Shown here: positions 1 through 6,372 of the stretch, piece by piece
Layout: the number at the start of each line of letters is the position of its first letter
Position numbering within the stretch: position 1 is the stretch's first letter
Origin: Planctomycetota bacterium
Lineage (GTDB): Bacteria > Planctomycetota > B15-G4 > JADJEK01
Length of the DNA: 7,023 bases
NCBI GenBank assembly: GCA_016795255.1
Contig: JAEUIB010000065.1
Location: forward strand, 1-7,023
Reading direction: 5' to 3'
Notes under the pieces: generated by a model
Database searches by the model: none
What the model saw: only the letters and a program-made list of their open reading frames with translations
Told to the model about the DNA's origin: nothing
Made by a program: the position numbers and the translations under genes

Positions 1-590
1 TCGCCCTTGCGATTCGCGTTGGACAGCGACAGGAGCGCCGGAACGCCTTCTTCGGCGCGGAACGCGAGGATGCCGGTGTTGATCTCACGGATCGCTCGCG
101 TGGCGGCATCGGCTTCGAGCTCTTCGACGATGCGCTCGACGCCGTCGTCGGTGGAGCGCACGATGCGGCCGAGACCGCTCGGATCGGCCACTTGCGCGGT
201 CAGGATCGCCGCGGCGGCCTTCGTCGCCGTCATCGTGTCGAGCAGGGCCGTCAGCGACGATGCGCGATAGAGCGGACCGTCCGCACACAGCACGACGACG
301 TCGTTCCCGGCCGAAGATCCGAGCGCTTCGACGGCCAGACGAACGGCGTGTCCGGTGCCGAGCGGCGGATCCTGGACGACGAACGTCGCGTCGGCGCCCA
401 ACGCCGAACGCATCGCCGCATGGTCCGGCGGCACCACGATCGCCGTCTTCGTCGCGCCGAGCGCCTGCGCCATCCGGACGACGTGCGCTACAGACGGAAG
501 CCCGCAGACGTCGAAGAGGACCTTCGGCGTCGGGGACTTCATGCGCGTTCCCCGGCCGGCGGCCAGGATGACGACGTGACGTGTACGCAC
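1..590 (-). CDS. glmU: GlmU N-terminal pyrophosphorylase domain (partial, runs off left edge)
   Basis: N-acetylglucosamine-1-phosphate uridyltransferase joins UTP and GlcNAc-1-phosphate to UDP-GlcNAc, the cytoplasmic precursor for peptidoglycan and lipid A. I translated 196 residues by hand. The nucleotide-binding signature LAAGRGTRM is at residues 9-17, followed by PTPKVL at 20-25 with the conserved Lys23. QDPPLGTGHA lies at 73-82 (uridine-binding Gln and Gly-Thr), the metal-binding Asp104 is in CADGPL, LGRI at 140-143, IVEE at 154-157, and EINTGI at 169-174 with the conserved Asn171. The end NANRKG matches the point where family members read N-x-N-x-x-G-E-Y-Y. GTG at 588-590 is the only usable start: an in-frame TGA lies at 642-644 with no ATG, GTG or TTG between, and the next ATG (residue 17) would cut the signature. 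No Shine-Dalgarno site is seen before it. The C-terminal acetyltransferase half lies outside the window, so a one-domain or two-domain enzyme cannot be told apart. Confidence 0.95.
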   Translation of the reverse strand, partial: MRTRHVVILAAGRGTRMKSPTPKVLFDVCGLPSVAHVVRMAQALGATKTAIVVPPDHAAMRSALGADATFVVQDPPLGTGHAVRLAVEALGSSAGNDVVVLCADGPLYRASSLTALLDTMTATKAAAAILTAQVADPSGLGRIVRSTDDGVERIVEELEADAATRAIREINTGILAFRAEEGVPALLSLSNANRKG

Positions 591-938
591 TTCGGGAGGA
601 GTCCAGGACGGTCGGACGACGTGTCGGCGACGCGATCGCGTTCACGGCGCGCGTGGGTGAGCCCGCTCCGAGCGCGCGCATCGACGGTCGATGGCGACGC
701 GAGACACGGAGGATTCGCCCACGAGACGAAGCTTGGCATTCTGCCAGCCGAGCGCGCGTCTTTCAAGGTGGCGCAGCGCAGGCAGCCCGCGGGTTCCGCA
801 CGGACGCCGCAGCCGCGATCGCCGCGGGTTTCGCCTTCACGAGGCAGCCGCGGCAGGAAGACTTAAAGTTCCTTCGAATTCATAACCGATGATGGGAGGC
901 TGAATTCCGACGAGTCCAAAATTCACCTTTCAGGTTCG
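591..938. other. Non-coding divergent gap between glmU and the secreted-protein promoter
   Basis: I see no convincing gene in this stretch. The open frames on both strands are Arg/Ser-rich, have no ribosome binding site and resemble no family. It must carry the glmU promoter on the minus strand; the less GC-rich patch around 860-935 is the likely place, but no -35/-10 pair there is good enough to name. Two near-copies of a short GC-rich element (c-c-gcgggtt-cgc) occur at about 787-800 and 821-834, and GAATTC-like sites lie near 876 and 902. None of these has a clear role. Confidence 0.55.
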
Positions 939-966
939 TTGACACCCATCGGGGTCGGGATATCAT
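939..966 (+). promoter_or_regulatory. Near-consensus sigma70-type promoter of the secreted-protein gene
   Basis: The -35 box TTGACA (939-944) is a perfect match to consensus. It is followed by a 16-base spacer and the -10 box TATCAT (961-966), four of six matching TATAAT including the key first TA and last T. A start of transcription near 972-974 is predicted. This is the strongest promoter-like site in the window and stands out against the GC-rich background. It points toward the gene at 1210 with no other gene between, leaving a leader of about 235 bases. Confidence 0.7.
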
Positions 967-971
967 CCGAT

Positions 972-1209
972 CGCGCTTTACTGCGCGGATCTGGTGTCAG
1001 GGATCTGAATCGTGAAGTGATCTGTTCGCCCGCGGGTCGAAAACGGCCCCGAGCAATCCGATTCACTCAGCGTGTGCCGGTCAGGGTCCATGCTGCTCAT
1101 CGCGATGGTCGCGACGGTGCCCTGTCAACAGGTTCGACAAGATGCCCTCAATCAGGCTTCTTCTCGCGTCCTGACTGCTGTCCCTGTGTCTGACCTTTGG
1201 AGGTTTTCA
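972..1209 (+). promoter_or_regulatory. Long 5' leader of the secreted-protein mRNA
   Basis: If the promoter at 939-966 is used, the mRNA has an untranslated leader of about 235 bases. Its very 5' end can form a hairpin: CGCGC (972-976) pairs with GCGCG (983-987) around a six-base loop. At the other end a small four-base-pair hairpin, ACCT (1193-1196) with AGGT (1201-1204), covers part of the ribosome binding site. The reading frame of the downstream gene stays open back to 1072, but codons before 1210 encode nothing like an export signal, so this part is read as untranslated. No known riboswitch class was recognised. Confidence 0.45.
1199..1203 (+). promoter_or_regulatory. Ribosome binding site fixing the start at 1210
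   Basis: GGAGG lies six bases before ATG 1210-1212, ideal Shine-Dalgarno spacing. It chooses this start over an in-frame ATG at 1072, which would put 46 extra residues in front of the signal peptide. Confidence 0.85.
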
Positions 1210-2622
1210 ATGAGGCTAGGTCGTTCGGCCGCAGCTGTTCTCGTCCTCGGCGCCTTCAGCGCTTCGGCGATGGCAGCCAATGGCTCCAACTATGTCCACG
1301 CCACGAACGGCGTCGACTACTTCTTCAACACGGCGGGCAACGGCCCGGGCTCGATCTTCAACACGCCCGGCACCAACGCGCCCTTCGGGTTCTGGAACTG
1401 CTTCAACAAGGAGATGCTGTACTCGCCGACTCTCGTCGTGAACCCGACCGACCCCAACGTCGGTACGTACGCGGCGAAGATCGAAGGCTTCGACGTGAAC
1501 TTCACGGCGGCCGCGGGTGCGAACATCACGTTCCCCCTGATCGTCCTCTCGACGGGCAACGGCACCTGCACGTTCGTCACGTCGGGTGGTCTGAACTGGG
1601 GTCTCGCGACGGGCTTCGGCAACGGCTTCCTGGCCATCGTCGGTCCGACGAGCGGCTCGGCGCTGTCGATCATCGCCGCGTTCGCGAACATCGGCGTCGC
1701 GAACCCGAACCTCGGTAACGGCTTCATCTACACGCTCGCGCTCAACCTGAACCAGTTCGTCGGCGCTCCGTCGGCGGTCACGGTCAAGGAAGGGCACGAC
1801 CTCACGCTGTTCGTTCACGCGAACCCGCTCCAGACGTCGGCCCTGCCGAACGGCTGGACGTGGTCGGGCGACGAGAAGAACATCTGCTCCTCGCACTCGT
1901 ACATGGTCAACACGACCGCTTCGGGCATCCTGGCCTTCGCGTTCGTGCCGACGGTCGAGTGGGGTATGGGCGTTCGCTCGATCGACGCGACGTTGAACAC
2001 GTACACGACCTCGCTGGGTGCCGGTGCGTCGGGTCTGAACGCGAACGCCGCGTTCGGCATCGACAACGGCTCGGGCGCGCAGACGCTGTCGATCACGGGT
2101 AGCTACCCGAACGTCGGCGGCGCCCTCGGCTCGGACGTCCTCGGCTTCCTGACCTACGACACGACGCACCCGACCGGTTCGGGCCGCTACGTGCTCGGCA
2201 GCGTCACGGGCTTCCGGACGTGCTTCAACACGGCTCTGGTCCTCGGTGGTCCGGGCGGTCCGGTGTTCTCGAACGCGATTCCGCAGGCTCCGCGCCTCGT
2301 GGGTACGTTCGACGCGCTGACCAACGCCCTGGCCGGCCTCGGCCCGACCTGGTTGCTGATCGCGGGCCACGACACGGTTCCGGGCGCGGTCAACATTCCG
2401 TGGTTCCCGGCTCCGTCGGTCGGTCCGGCTGGTGCGACCGGCGTCACGGGCGGCTTCGCCGTCACGGTGCCGCCGTTCCCCACGCTGCCGGGCATCGAGC
2501 TGCTCTGGTACTCGACGCCTCTCTTCCTGTCGGCGTCGGTCATCCCGGGCAACTTCCTCGATCCGCTCGTCAACAACGGGCACTCGAACTCGCTGAGCTA
2601 TCCGCTGCAGTTCCACCCGTAA
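1210..2622 (+). CDS. Exported protein of unknown function, 470 aa, Gly/Asn/Thr-rich
   Basis: I do not recognise a family. The start ATG 1210 has a strong ribosome binding site and opens a classical Sec signal peptide: MRLGR, a hydrophobic core AAAVLVLGAF (8-17), then SASAMA with predicted cleavage after Ala22. The mature chain of about 448 residues is rich in Gly, Asn, Thr, Ala and Phe, with few charged residues, typical of an all-beta extracellular protein. Four cysteines (64, 120, 226, 338) could make two disulfides; two of them lie in similar settings, W-N-C-F-N and R-T-C-F-N. There are no membrane segments after the signal and no lipobox, sortase or PEP-CTERM tail; the end is rich in Asn/Ser and finishes in FHP. 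Codon choice is strongly biased (AAC, TTC, TAC, ACG, AAG nearly throughout), and the gene has its own strong promoter and terminator, so high expression is inferred. A structural surface or matrix protein is possible but unproven. Confidence 0.88.
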   Translation: MRLGRSAAAVLVLGAFSASAMAANGSNYVHATNGVDYFFNTAGNGPGSIFNTPGTNAPFGFWNCFNKEMLYSPTLVVNPTDPNVGTYAAKIEGFDVNFTAAAGANITFPLIVLSTGNGTCTFVTSGGLNWGLATGFGNGFLAIVGPTSGSALSIIAAFANIGVANPNLGNGFIYTLALNLNQFVGAPSAVTVKEGHDLTLFVHANPLQTSALPNGWTWSGDEKNICSSHSYMVNTTASGILAFAFVPTVEWGMGVRSIDATLNTYTTSLGAGASGLNANAAFGIDNGSGAQTLSITGSYPNVGGALGSDVLGFLTYDTTHPTGSGRYVLGSVTGFRTCFNTALVLGGPGGPVFSNAIPQAPRLVGTFDALTNALAGLGPTWLLIAGHDTVPGAVNIPWFPAPSVGPAGATGVTGGFAVTVPPFPTLPGIELLWYSTPLFLSASVIPGNFLDPLVNNGHSNSLSYPLQFHP

Positions 2623-2660
2623 TCACGGGTCGGTTCTCAGCGATCGCTTGACGTGATCGA

Positions 2661-2700
2661 CGAGAGGGGGAGCTGCTTCGGCAGCTCCCCCTCTTCGTTT
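2661..2700 (+). terminator. Strong rho-independent terminator with UUCG tetraloop
   Basis: A perfect 13-base-pair stem, GAGGGGGAGCTGC (2664-2676) with its complement (2681-2693), closes on the very stable C(UUCG)G tetraloop (2677-2680). CGA 2661-2663 can add three more pairs with TCG 2695-2697 across a bulged T. A short T run (2698-2700) follows. It lies about 40 bases after the stop of the secreted-protein gene. The opposite strand has no T run after the stem, so it is best read as a plus-strand terminator, though it also separates two converging genes. Confidence 0.85.
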
Positions 2701-2740
2701 GCATCGTGGTTCGCCGCGCGCTCGTCGGGCACGGCCGCGG

Positions 2741-2786
2741 CCGCGGTCGGGGACCGCGGGGGACCGGCGACCGGGGAATCGATTCC
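2741..2786. repeat. Hairpin and palindrome in the convergent intergenic region
   Basis: CCGCGGTC (2741-2748) and GACCGCGG (2752-2759) form a perfect eight-base-pair stem with a three-base loop. Sixteen bases on, GGAATCGATTCC (2775-2786) is a perfect 12-base palindrome. Both lie just beyond the patatin stop on the minus strand. The hairpin may end or protect that transcript, but no T run follows, so I do not call it a terminator. A protein-binding role for the palindrome cannot be excluded. Confidence 0.4.
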
Positions 2787-2804
2787 AGCGAGTAGTACAG
2801 GCCG

Positions 2805-3692
2805 TCAGGCGGCCGAGCTGCGCGACAGCTCGAGGAGGTCGTCGATGCGAGCGCGCGCGGCGGCTTCGCCGGCCGCGACGACTTCGCCGCAGTTCCGGAA
2901 GTCGAGCCAATACCGTCCGGAGATGTCGGGCTCGATCACGAGCGACGCACTCCGCTTGCGCTCGTCGTTCACGAGCTTGGTCCCGATCTCTTCGTTGCGG
3001 AAGATGACGTCGATCCCCGTCGGGAAGTCCGTCATCGGCAGCACGCGGTTGTTCAGGCTGACGGCGATCACCTGCTGCGCTCCGAGCGAGCGCGCGACCG
3101 CGATCGGCATGTTGTTGAACAGGCCGGCGTCGGACAGCAACCACGGCCCGACCGCCCGGGGCGGGAAGAAGCCGGGGACCGAACTGGACGCGATGATCGC
3201 GTCGAGCAGGCTGCCCTGCTGCAGCGTGACCTCGGCGCCGGATTTCAGGTCGAGCGCGGTCACGAACAGCGGAACGCGGAGATCCTCGAAGTCCAGGCGG
3301 CCGATCAGCGCCTCGACGAGACGCTCGAGGACCGTCGAACGGAACATCGACGGACGGCGGAACAGCAGCTCCATCGCGAGCTGCTTCTTCAGCCCATGGA
3401 CGAAGCGATTGACCAACGACGGGCGCTCACCGTTGGGCCGGCCGTCGAGGTCGAATCGCAGGTTCAACCGCTTGAACGCGGGACTGTCGAGGAAGCCGAG
3501 CGCTTGGGCGATCACGGCGTTGGCGTTCGGCTCGCGCGCGTAGAGCGCCCCGACGAGCGCGCCCGCGCTGGTGCCGACGATGCCGTCGATCCGGACTCCG
3601 ACTTCCTCGAGCACGCGGAGCACACCGAGGTGCGCGAGACCACGCACACCGCCGCCGCCCAGGACCAGGAACGTCTTGCCACCGACTGCCAA
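2805..3692 (-). CDS. Patatin-like phospholipase, 295 aa
   Basis: A patatin-family serine hydrolase, expected to remove acyl chains from phospholipids or other lipid esters with a Ser-Asp dyad. The oxyanion-hole loop GGGGVRG is at residues 12-18 and continues into LAHLGVL. The nucleophile elbow GTSAG is at 40-44 (Ser42), the helix after it carries the usual small residues, SSSVPGFFPP is at 169-178, and the catalytic Asp188 is in the DAG motif (188-190), followed by LFNNMP. All catalytic parts are present. There is no signal peptide or membrane segment, so it probably acts in the cytoplasm or at the inner face of the membrane, like the short bacterial RssA type, whose size of about 300 residues it shares. 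The start is TTG. It lies 166 bases after the lipoprotein gene on the same strand, and no clear promoter was seen in that gap, so cotranscription is possible. Its substrate cannot be told from sequence. Confidence 0.93.
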   Translation of the reverse strand: MAVGGKTFLVLGGGGVRGLAHLGVLRVLEEVGVRIDGIVGTSAGALVGALYAREPNANAVIAQALGFLDSPAFKRLNLRFDLDGRPNGERPSLVNRFVHGLKKQLAMELLFRRPSMFRSTVLERLVEALIGRLDFEDLRVPLFVTALDLKSGAEVTLQQGSLLDAIIASSSVPGFFPPRAVGPWLLSDAGLFNNMPIAVARSLGAQQVIAVSLNNRVLPMTDFPTGIDVIFRNEEIGTKLVNDERKRSASLVIEPDISGRYWLDFRNCGEVVAAGEAAARARIDDLLELSRSSAA

Positions 3693-3698
3693 GGCTCA

Positions 3699-3702
3699 CT
3701 CC
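3699..3702 (-). promoter_or_regulatory. Ribosome binding site supporting the TTG start of the patatin gene
   Basis: GGAG on the minus strand lies six bases before TTG (3690-3692). An in-frame TGA sits only one codon upstream of that TTG, and no ATG occurs before the oxyanion-hole loop, so TTG is the only start that keeps the first beta strand and the GGGG motif whole. Confidence 0.75.
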
Positions 3703-3858
3703 GGAACTCGACGGGGTGCGCTGCGCGCCTCTCGCCACGGTTCCGACCCGAGCCGGACCGACGGGTTGACCCGGGTCCCTCGTCGGCCAGGAGCCGCGCG
3801 CCACTTGAACCGAACCCCATCCATGGCCCCGCGCCGGGCGCCGGACAACGGACGGAGG

Positions 3859-6132
3859 TCACTCGCCAGCGGCGTCGTCGAGCTCGAACCGCCAGAAGAA
3901 CACGTCACGGTACCGGTGCGGGCCTTCGTTTCCGGTGGCGAAGAGCGACCGTGACCCGATCCGGAACACGCCGGTCTCGGACTCCGCCAGGGCGGCGTGC
4001 CGATGGAACAACAGCCCCGCGAGCACGTCAGTGGACGACCACACCGCTGCGGCGTCGCTCCGATGCTGGAACAGCCAGCCGTACCCGACGTCGACGCGTC
4101 GATGCGGAGCGTCCGGCACCACCTCACGCCGTTCCCAGCGCAGGAGCCCCGCGAGCACGTCGAAATCGAATCCGACCCCGACGTCGCGGCGAAGGCTCGC
4201 CAACAGGCCGAACGGCAGCAGCTCGAGCGTGCGATCCCGGCCCTCGCGGCTGGACCAACGCACCGCGTCGAGCACGACTCCGGTGGATCGCTCGGCGCCG
4301 TTCAGCGCCGTCGAGCGGGAGTAGAGCAGCCGCGGCGAGAACTCCGAGTGCCCGGCACCGTCCGCCATCGCGAACAGCGAACCGCCGAGGACGCGCCACG
4401 CGCGGTGCTCCGGCGTCGCCGAGTAGCAGACCAGCGGCGACGCGTAGCGAACGCCGTCCAGCGACCGATTGCGGTAGCGCGAGAACAACAGCCCGCCGAA
4501 CAGATCGAAGCGACCGCGGGCCGGGCCGGTCTCCAGCCGCATCAGCGCCGCACTGCTCCCAGGAGGCAGCAACGAGCCCAGCACCGGGAAGCAGTCGGGG
4601 TTCAGCGTCTCGTGGAGAGCTCCGCTCGGATACGCCCGGTGCGAGAACAACAGCCCGTAGAACGAGCGCACCAGCGTGTCGAACCGACCCGGATGGTCGA
4701 AGAACAGCGGGCTCGCGAGGATTCGGCTCCAGCGGAACGCGAAGTCCTGGCGGCCGGCCGAGGCCACGGCGTCCGGATCGACCTCCTCGACGAGTTCGTC
4801 GAGCAGCGCCGTCGACGCCGCGCGCAGGCGCGTCGCGGATCCGCCGACGACGACGCTGACGCGCGCGATGCGCCGCTCGACGAACGCCGGCACGCCGCCG
4901 TCTTGCAACAGGAACGCTCCGTCCTCGATCTCGACGAACCGGCCGCCGTGGCGCTCGCGCAGCGCGGCTTGGATCTCGACGGCGAACTCGTCGGCGTCGA
5001 AGCGCTGCTCGAACTCGAGCCGCCATGCGTACGCGACCTCGCCGCCGTCGCCGGCATGCATCGACAACCAGTCGGCGTTCCAACCATCGGCGGCTGCCGC
5101 GGCCCGGCGCGTCCCGACGATGGGCTCGAGGACCTGACGAACGCCGAGCTCGCCCACGACGCCACTTCCGAGCAATCGCTGGCCGGGCCCGAGCAGCCCG
5201 CCGCGGCGCGCCTTGACGATGGCGGCGGGCGGGTCGTCGCGATCGAAGTAGAACTCGGGGTGCAGCAACTGCTCGGTCGACACCGGCGGGTCGCGCAGCA
5301 CCATCGCGAAGTTCGCCGCCGACAGTCGCTGCATCGCCTCGAGCGCGAAACGAGCACCCAGGAATCGGCGCAACGCGCGGCGTGCGCGATCCTGGTCTTC
5401 GGCGTCGACGATCTCTTCGAGCGCGAATCGCGTGACGTCCGGAAGGTCCGGATCCGCGAGCAATCGCGTCGCCCCGCCGTCCGGATCCGCGAGCAGCAAC
5501 TCCGCGATCTGCTCGTGCCGCTCCACCAGGGCCGGCGTCGCGACGTCGACGACCGCGATCGGATCGTGCGTCGCGGCGAGCGTGGCCACGTACGCCGTAC
5601 CGTCGGCGAACGCGCACAACGCCTCGATCTCGTCGCGCGTGATCCGCGGTCGAGAGAAGCGTTCGGCGAGGTTCAGCTCGCGGTCGAGCAACGCCAGCGC
5701 GTACGCATGCACGCGCAGGACGTCCGCCCGCCGCGTCGGGATCGGTGAGTCGGCAACGCGCGGAACGGCGACGACACGCTGCGCATCGAGGTCGTACGCG
5801 GTCTCGATCGACTCCGGGAAGCTCCGGGCCAGCGCCGCGACGGCCGCGACGCGCTCGGGCGGACGCAGCATCAGCCACAGCGATCGTTCGAACTCGACGT
5901 CGTCGCCCGGCGATCGGCGCGCCGGGGACGCCGCGAGCGACGCAGCGACCTGCTCCGGCGACACGAACTCGCGGACGATCTCCACGCGCGGCTCGACCCC
6001 GAGCACGCGCTGCAGCAGTCCGATCGTTCCGTCGTAGTCGTCCGGCCCCGGCAAGGTCGCCGGGGTGAACGACGTGCAACCCGTGATCGCCGCAACGACG
6101 CCGATCGTCGCGGCCTGTCGCATGAAGCGCAT
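3859..6132 (-). CDS. Large lipoprotein with degenerate metallopeptidase-like region and C-terminal beta repeats, 757 aa
   Basis: Function unknown. The N-terminus MRFMRQ, hydrophobic core ATIGVVAAI and lipobox ITGC put the lipidated cysteine at 19; Thr follows it, so outer-membrane sorting is expected if the envelope is diderm. Start ATG 6130-6132 gives a compact signal; the ATG at 6121-6123 is also possible. The open frame runs on upstream only because it crosses the tRNA gene. Residues about 25-385 keep the layout I recall from uncharacterised secreted proteins with an HExxH-A-L-x-D pattern, a later E-G-D-A segment and an S-T-E-Q-x-L-H-P-E motif: here HAYALALLD at 143-151, ALCAFADGTA at 171-180, STEQLLHPE at 285-293 and GELGVRQVLE at 327-336. 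The zinc-binding residues are missing, so catalysis is unlikely. From about 490 to the end come roughly ten short strand-like repeats of the type L-L-F-x-x-R. No clear Shine-Dalgarno site is seen, and the start lies 20 bases after tRNA-Gln. Confidence 0.85.
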   Translation of the reverse strand: MRFMRQAATIGVVAAITGCTSFTPATLPGPDDYDGTIGLLQRVLGVEPRVEIVREFVSPEQVAASLAASPARRSPGDDVEFERSLWLMLRPPERVAAVAALARSFPESIETAYDLDAQRVVAVPRVADSPIPTRRADVLRVHAYALALLDRELNLAERFSRPRITRDEIEALCAFADGTAYVATLAATHDPIAVVDVATPALVERHEQIAELLLADPDGGATRLLADPDLPDVTRFALEEIVDAEDQDRARRALRRFLGARFALEAMQRLSAANFAMVLRDPPVSTEQLLHPEFYFDRDDPPAAIVKARRGGLLGPGQRLLGSGVVGELGVRQVLEPIVGTRRAAAAADGWNADWLSMHAGDGGEVAYAWRLEFEQRFDADEFAVEIQAALRERHGGRFVEIEDGAFLLQDGGVPAFVERRIARVSVVVGGSATRLRAASTALLDELVEEVDPDAVASAGRQDFAFRWSRILASPLFFDHPGRFDTLVRSFYGLLFSHRAYPSGALHETLNPDCFPVLGSLLPPGSSAALMRLETGPARGRFDLFGGLLFSRYRNRSLDGVRYASPLVCYSATPEHRAWRVLGGSLFAMADGAGHSEFSPRLLYSRSTALNGAERSTGVVLDAVRWSSREGRDRTLELLPFGLLASLRRDVGVGFDFDVLAGLLRWERREVVPDAPHRRVDVGYGWLFQHRSDAAAVWSSTDVLAGLLFHRHAALAESETGVFRIGSRSLFATGNEGPHRYRDVFFWRFELDDAAGE

Positions 6133-6152
6133 GGGAACCCGATCGCTGGGTG

Positions 6153-6227
6153 TGGTTACCCCGCCAGGACTCGAACCTGGAAACTCAGAACCAAAATCTG
6201 ATGTGTTACCAATTACACCACGGGGTA
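6153..6227 (-). tRNA. tRNA-Gln, anticodon TTG, CCA encoded
   Basis: A full cloverleaf folds on the minus strand. The acceptor stem TACCCCG (6227-6221) pairs perfectly with CGGGGTA (6163-6157). The D stem is GTGT/ACAC around AATTGGTA, and the anticodon stem TCAGA/TCTGA encloses loop TTTTGGT with anticodon TTG (6194-6192), which reads CAA and, with U34 wobble, CAG. The T stem is CCAGG/CCTGG around TTCGAGT. The discriminator is A6156 and CCA is encoded at 6155-6153. The first pair U1-A72 is typical of glutamine tRNAs. The body is 72 bases, 75 with CCA. The lipoprotein start codon lies 20 bases after the CCA. Confidence 0.97.
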
Positions 6228-6242
6228 CTTCGAACGCGCCGA

Positions 6243-6272
6243 GTCCTAGCAAACCCGCACGCCCAGCGTCAA
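6243..6272 (-). promoter_or_regulatory. Promoter of the tRNA-Gln gene
   Basis: On the minus strand TTGACG (6272-6267), an 18-base spacer and TAGGAC (6248-6243) preceded by TGC suggest a -35 box with an extended -10 box. Transcription would start near 6236, about nine bases before the tRNA. The DNA between -10 and tRNA is GC-rich, as is common at stable-RNA promoters. The 145-base gap to cinA holds nothing else evident. The -10 box is weak against consensus, so this call is moderate. Confidence 0.55.
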
Positions 6273-6372
6273 AGACGGTGTCGACGCCGCGGCGAAGAAC
6301 TCGTGCGATCTTGCGCGTCGTTCGCCGAGCGCGCGAGCGCGACCGACTCGCGCGCCGTCGCCGCGACGCGAG

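Noticed and set aside
85..681. A 198-codon minus-strand frame over the glmU region
   Set aside because: It is in a different frame from the one carrying all GlmU motifs and shows only Arg-rich text.
860..935. Minus-strand promoter for glmU in the less GC-rich patch
   Set aside because: Candidate boxes such as TTGGAC, TTCAGC and TATGAA do not fall at a 16-18 base spacing in any pair, so no site can be supported.
1072..1209. Upstream ATG at 1072 for the secreted protein
   Set aside because: No ribosome site there, and it would put 46 residues before the signal peptide, while ATG 1210 has GGAGG at ideal spacing.
1216..2616. A 466-codon open frame on the minus strand opposite the secreted-protein gene
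   Set aside because: It is extremely Arg-rich with no motif or ribosome site and mirrors the GC-biased codons of the real plus-strand gene, which has a signal peptide, promoter and terminator. It is a shadow frame.
3396..5748. Long plus-strand open frames opposite the patatin and lipoprotein genes
   Set aside because: The translations are Arg/Ala/Gln-rich low-complexity text without family motifs. The minus-strand frames here carry the GTSAG/DAG dyad and a lipoprotein signal.
4124..6079. A 651-codon minus-strand frame overlapping the lipoprotein in another frame
   Set aside because: Arg-rich shadow with no signal peptide or motifs; the 757-residue frame has the lipobox and the STEQ-LHPE landmark.
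6133..6252. N-terminal extension of the lipoprotein frame by 40 codons
   Set aside because: These bases contain the tRNA-Gln gene, and the extension would bury the lipobox signal peptide in the interior of the protein.
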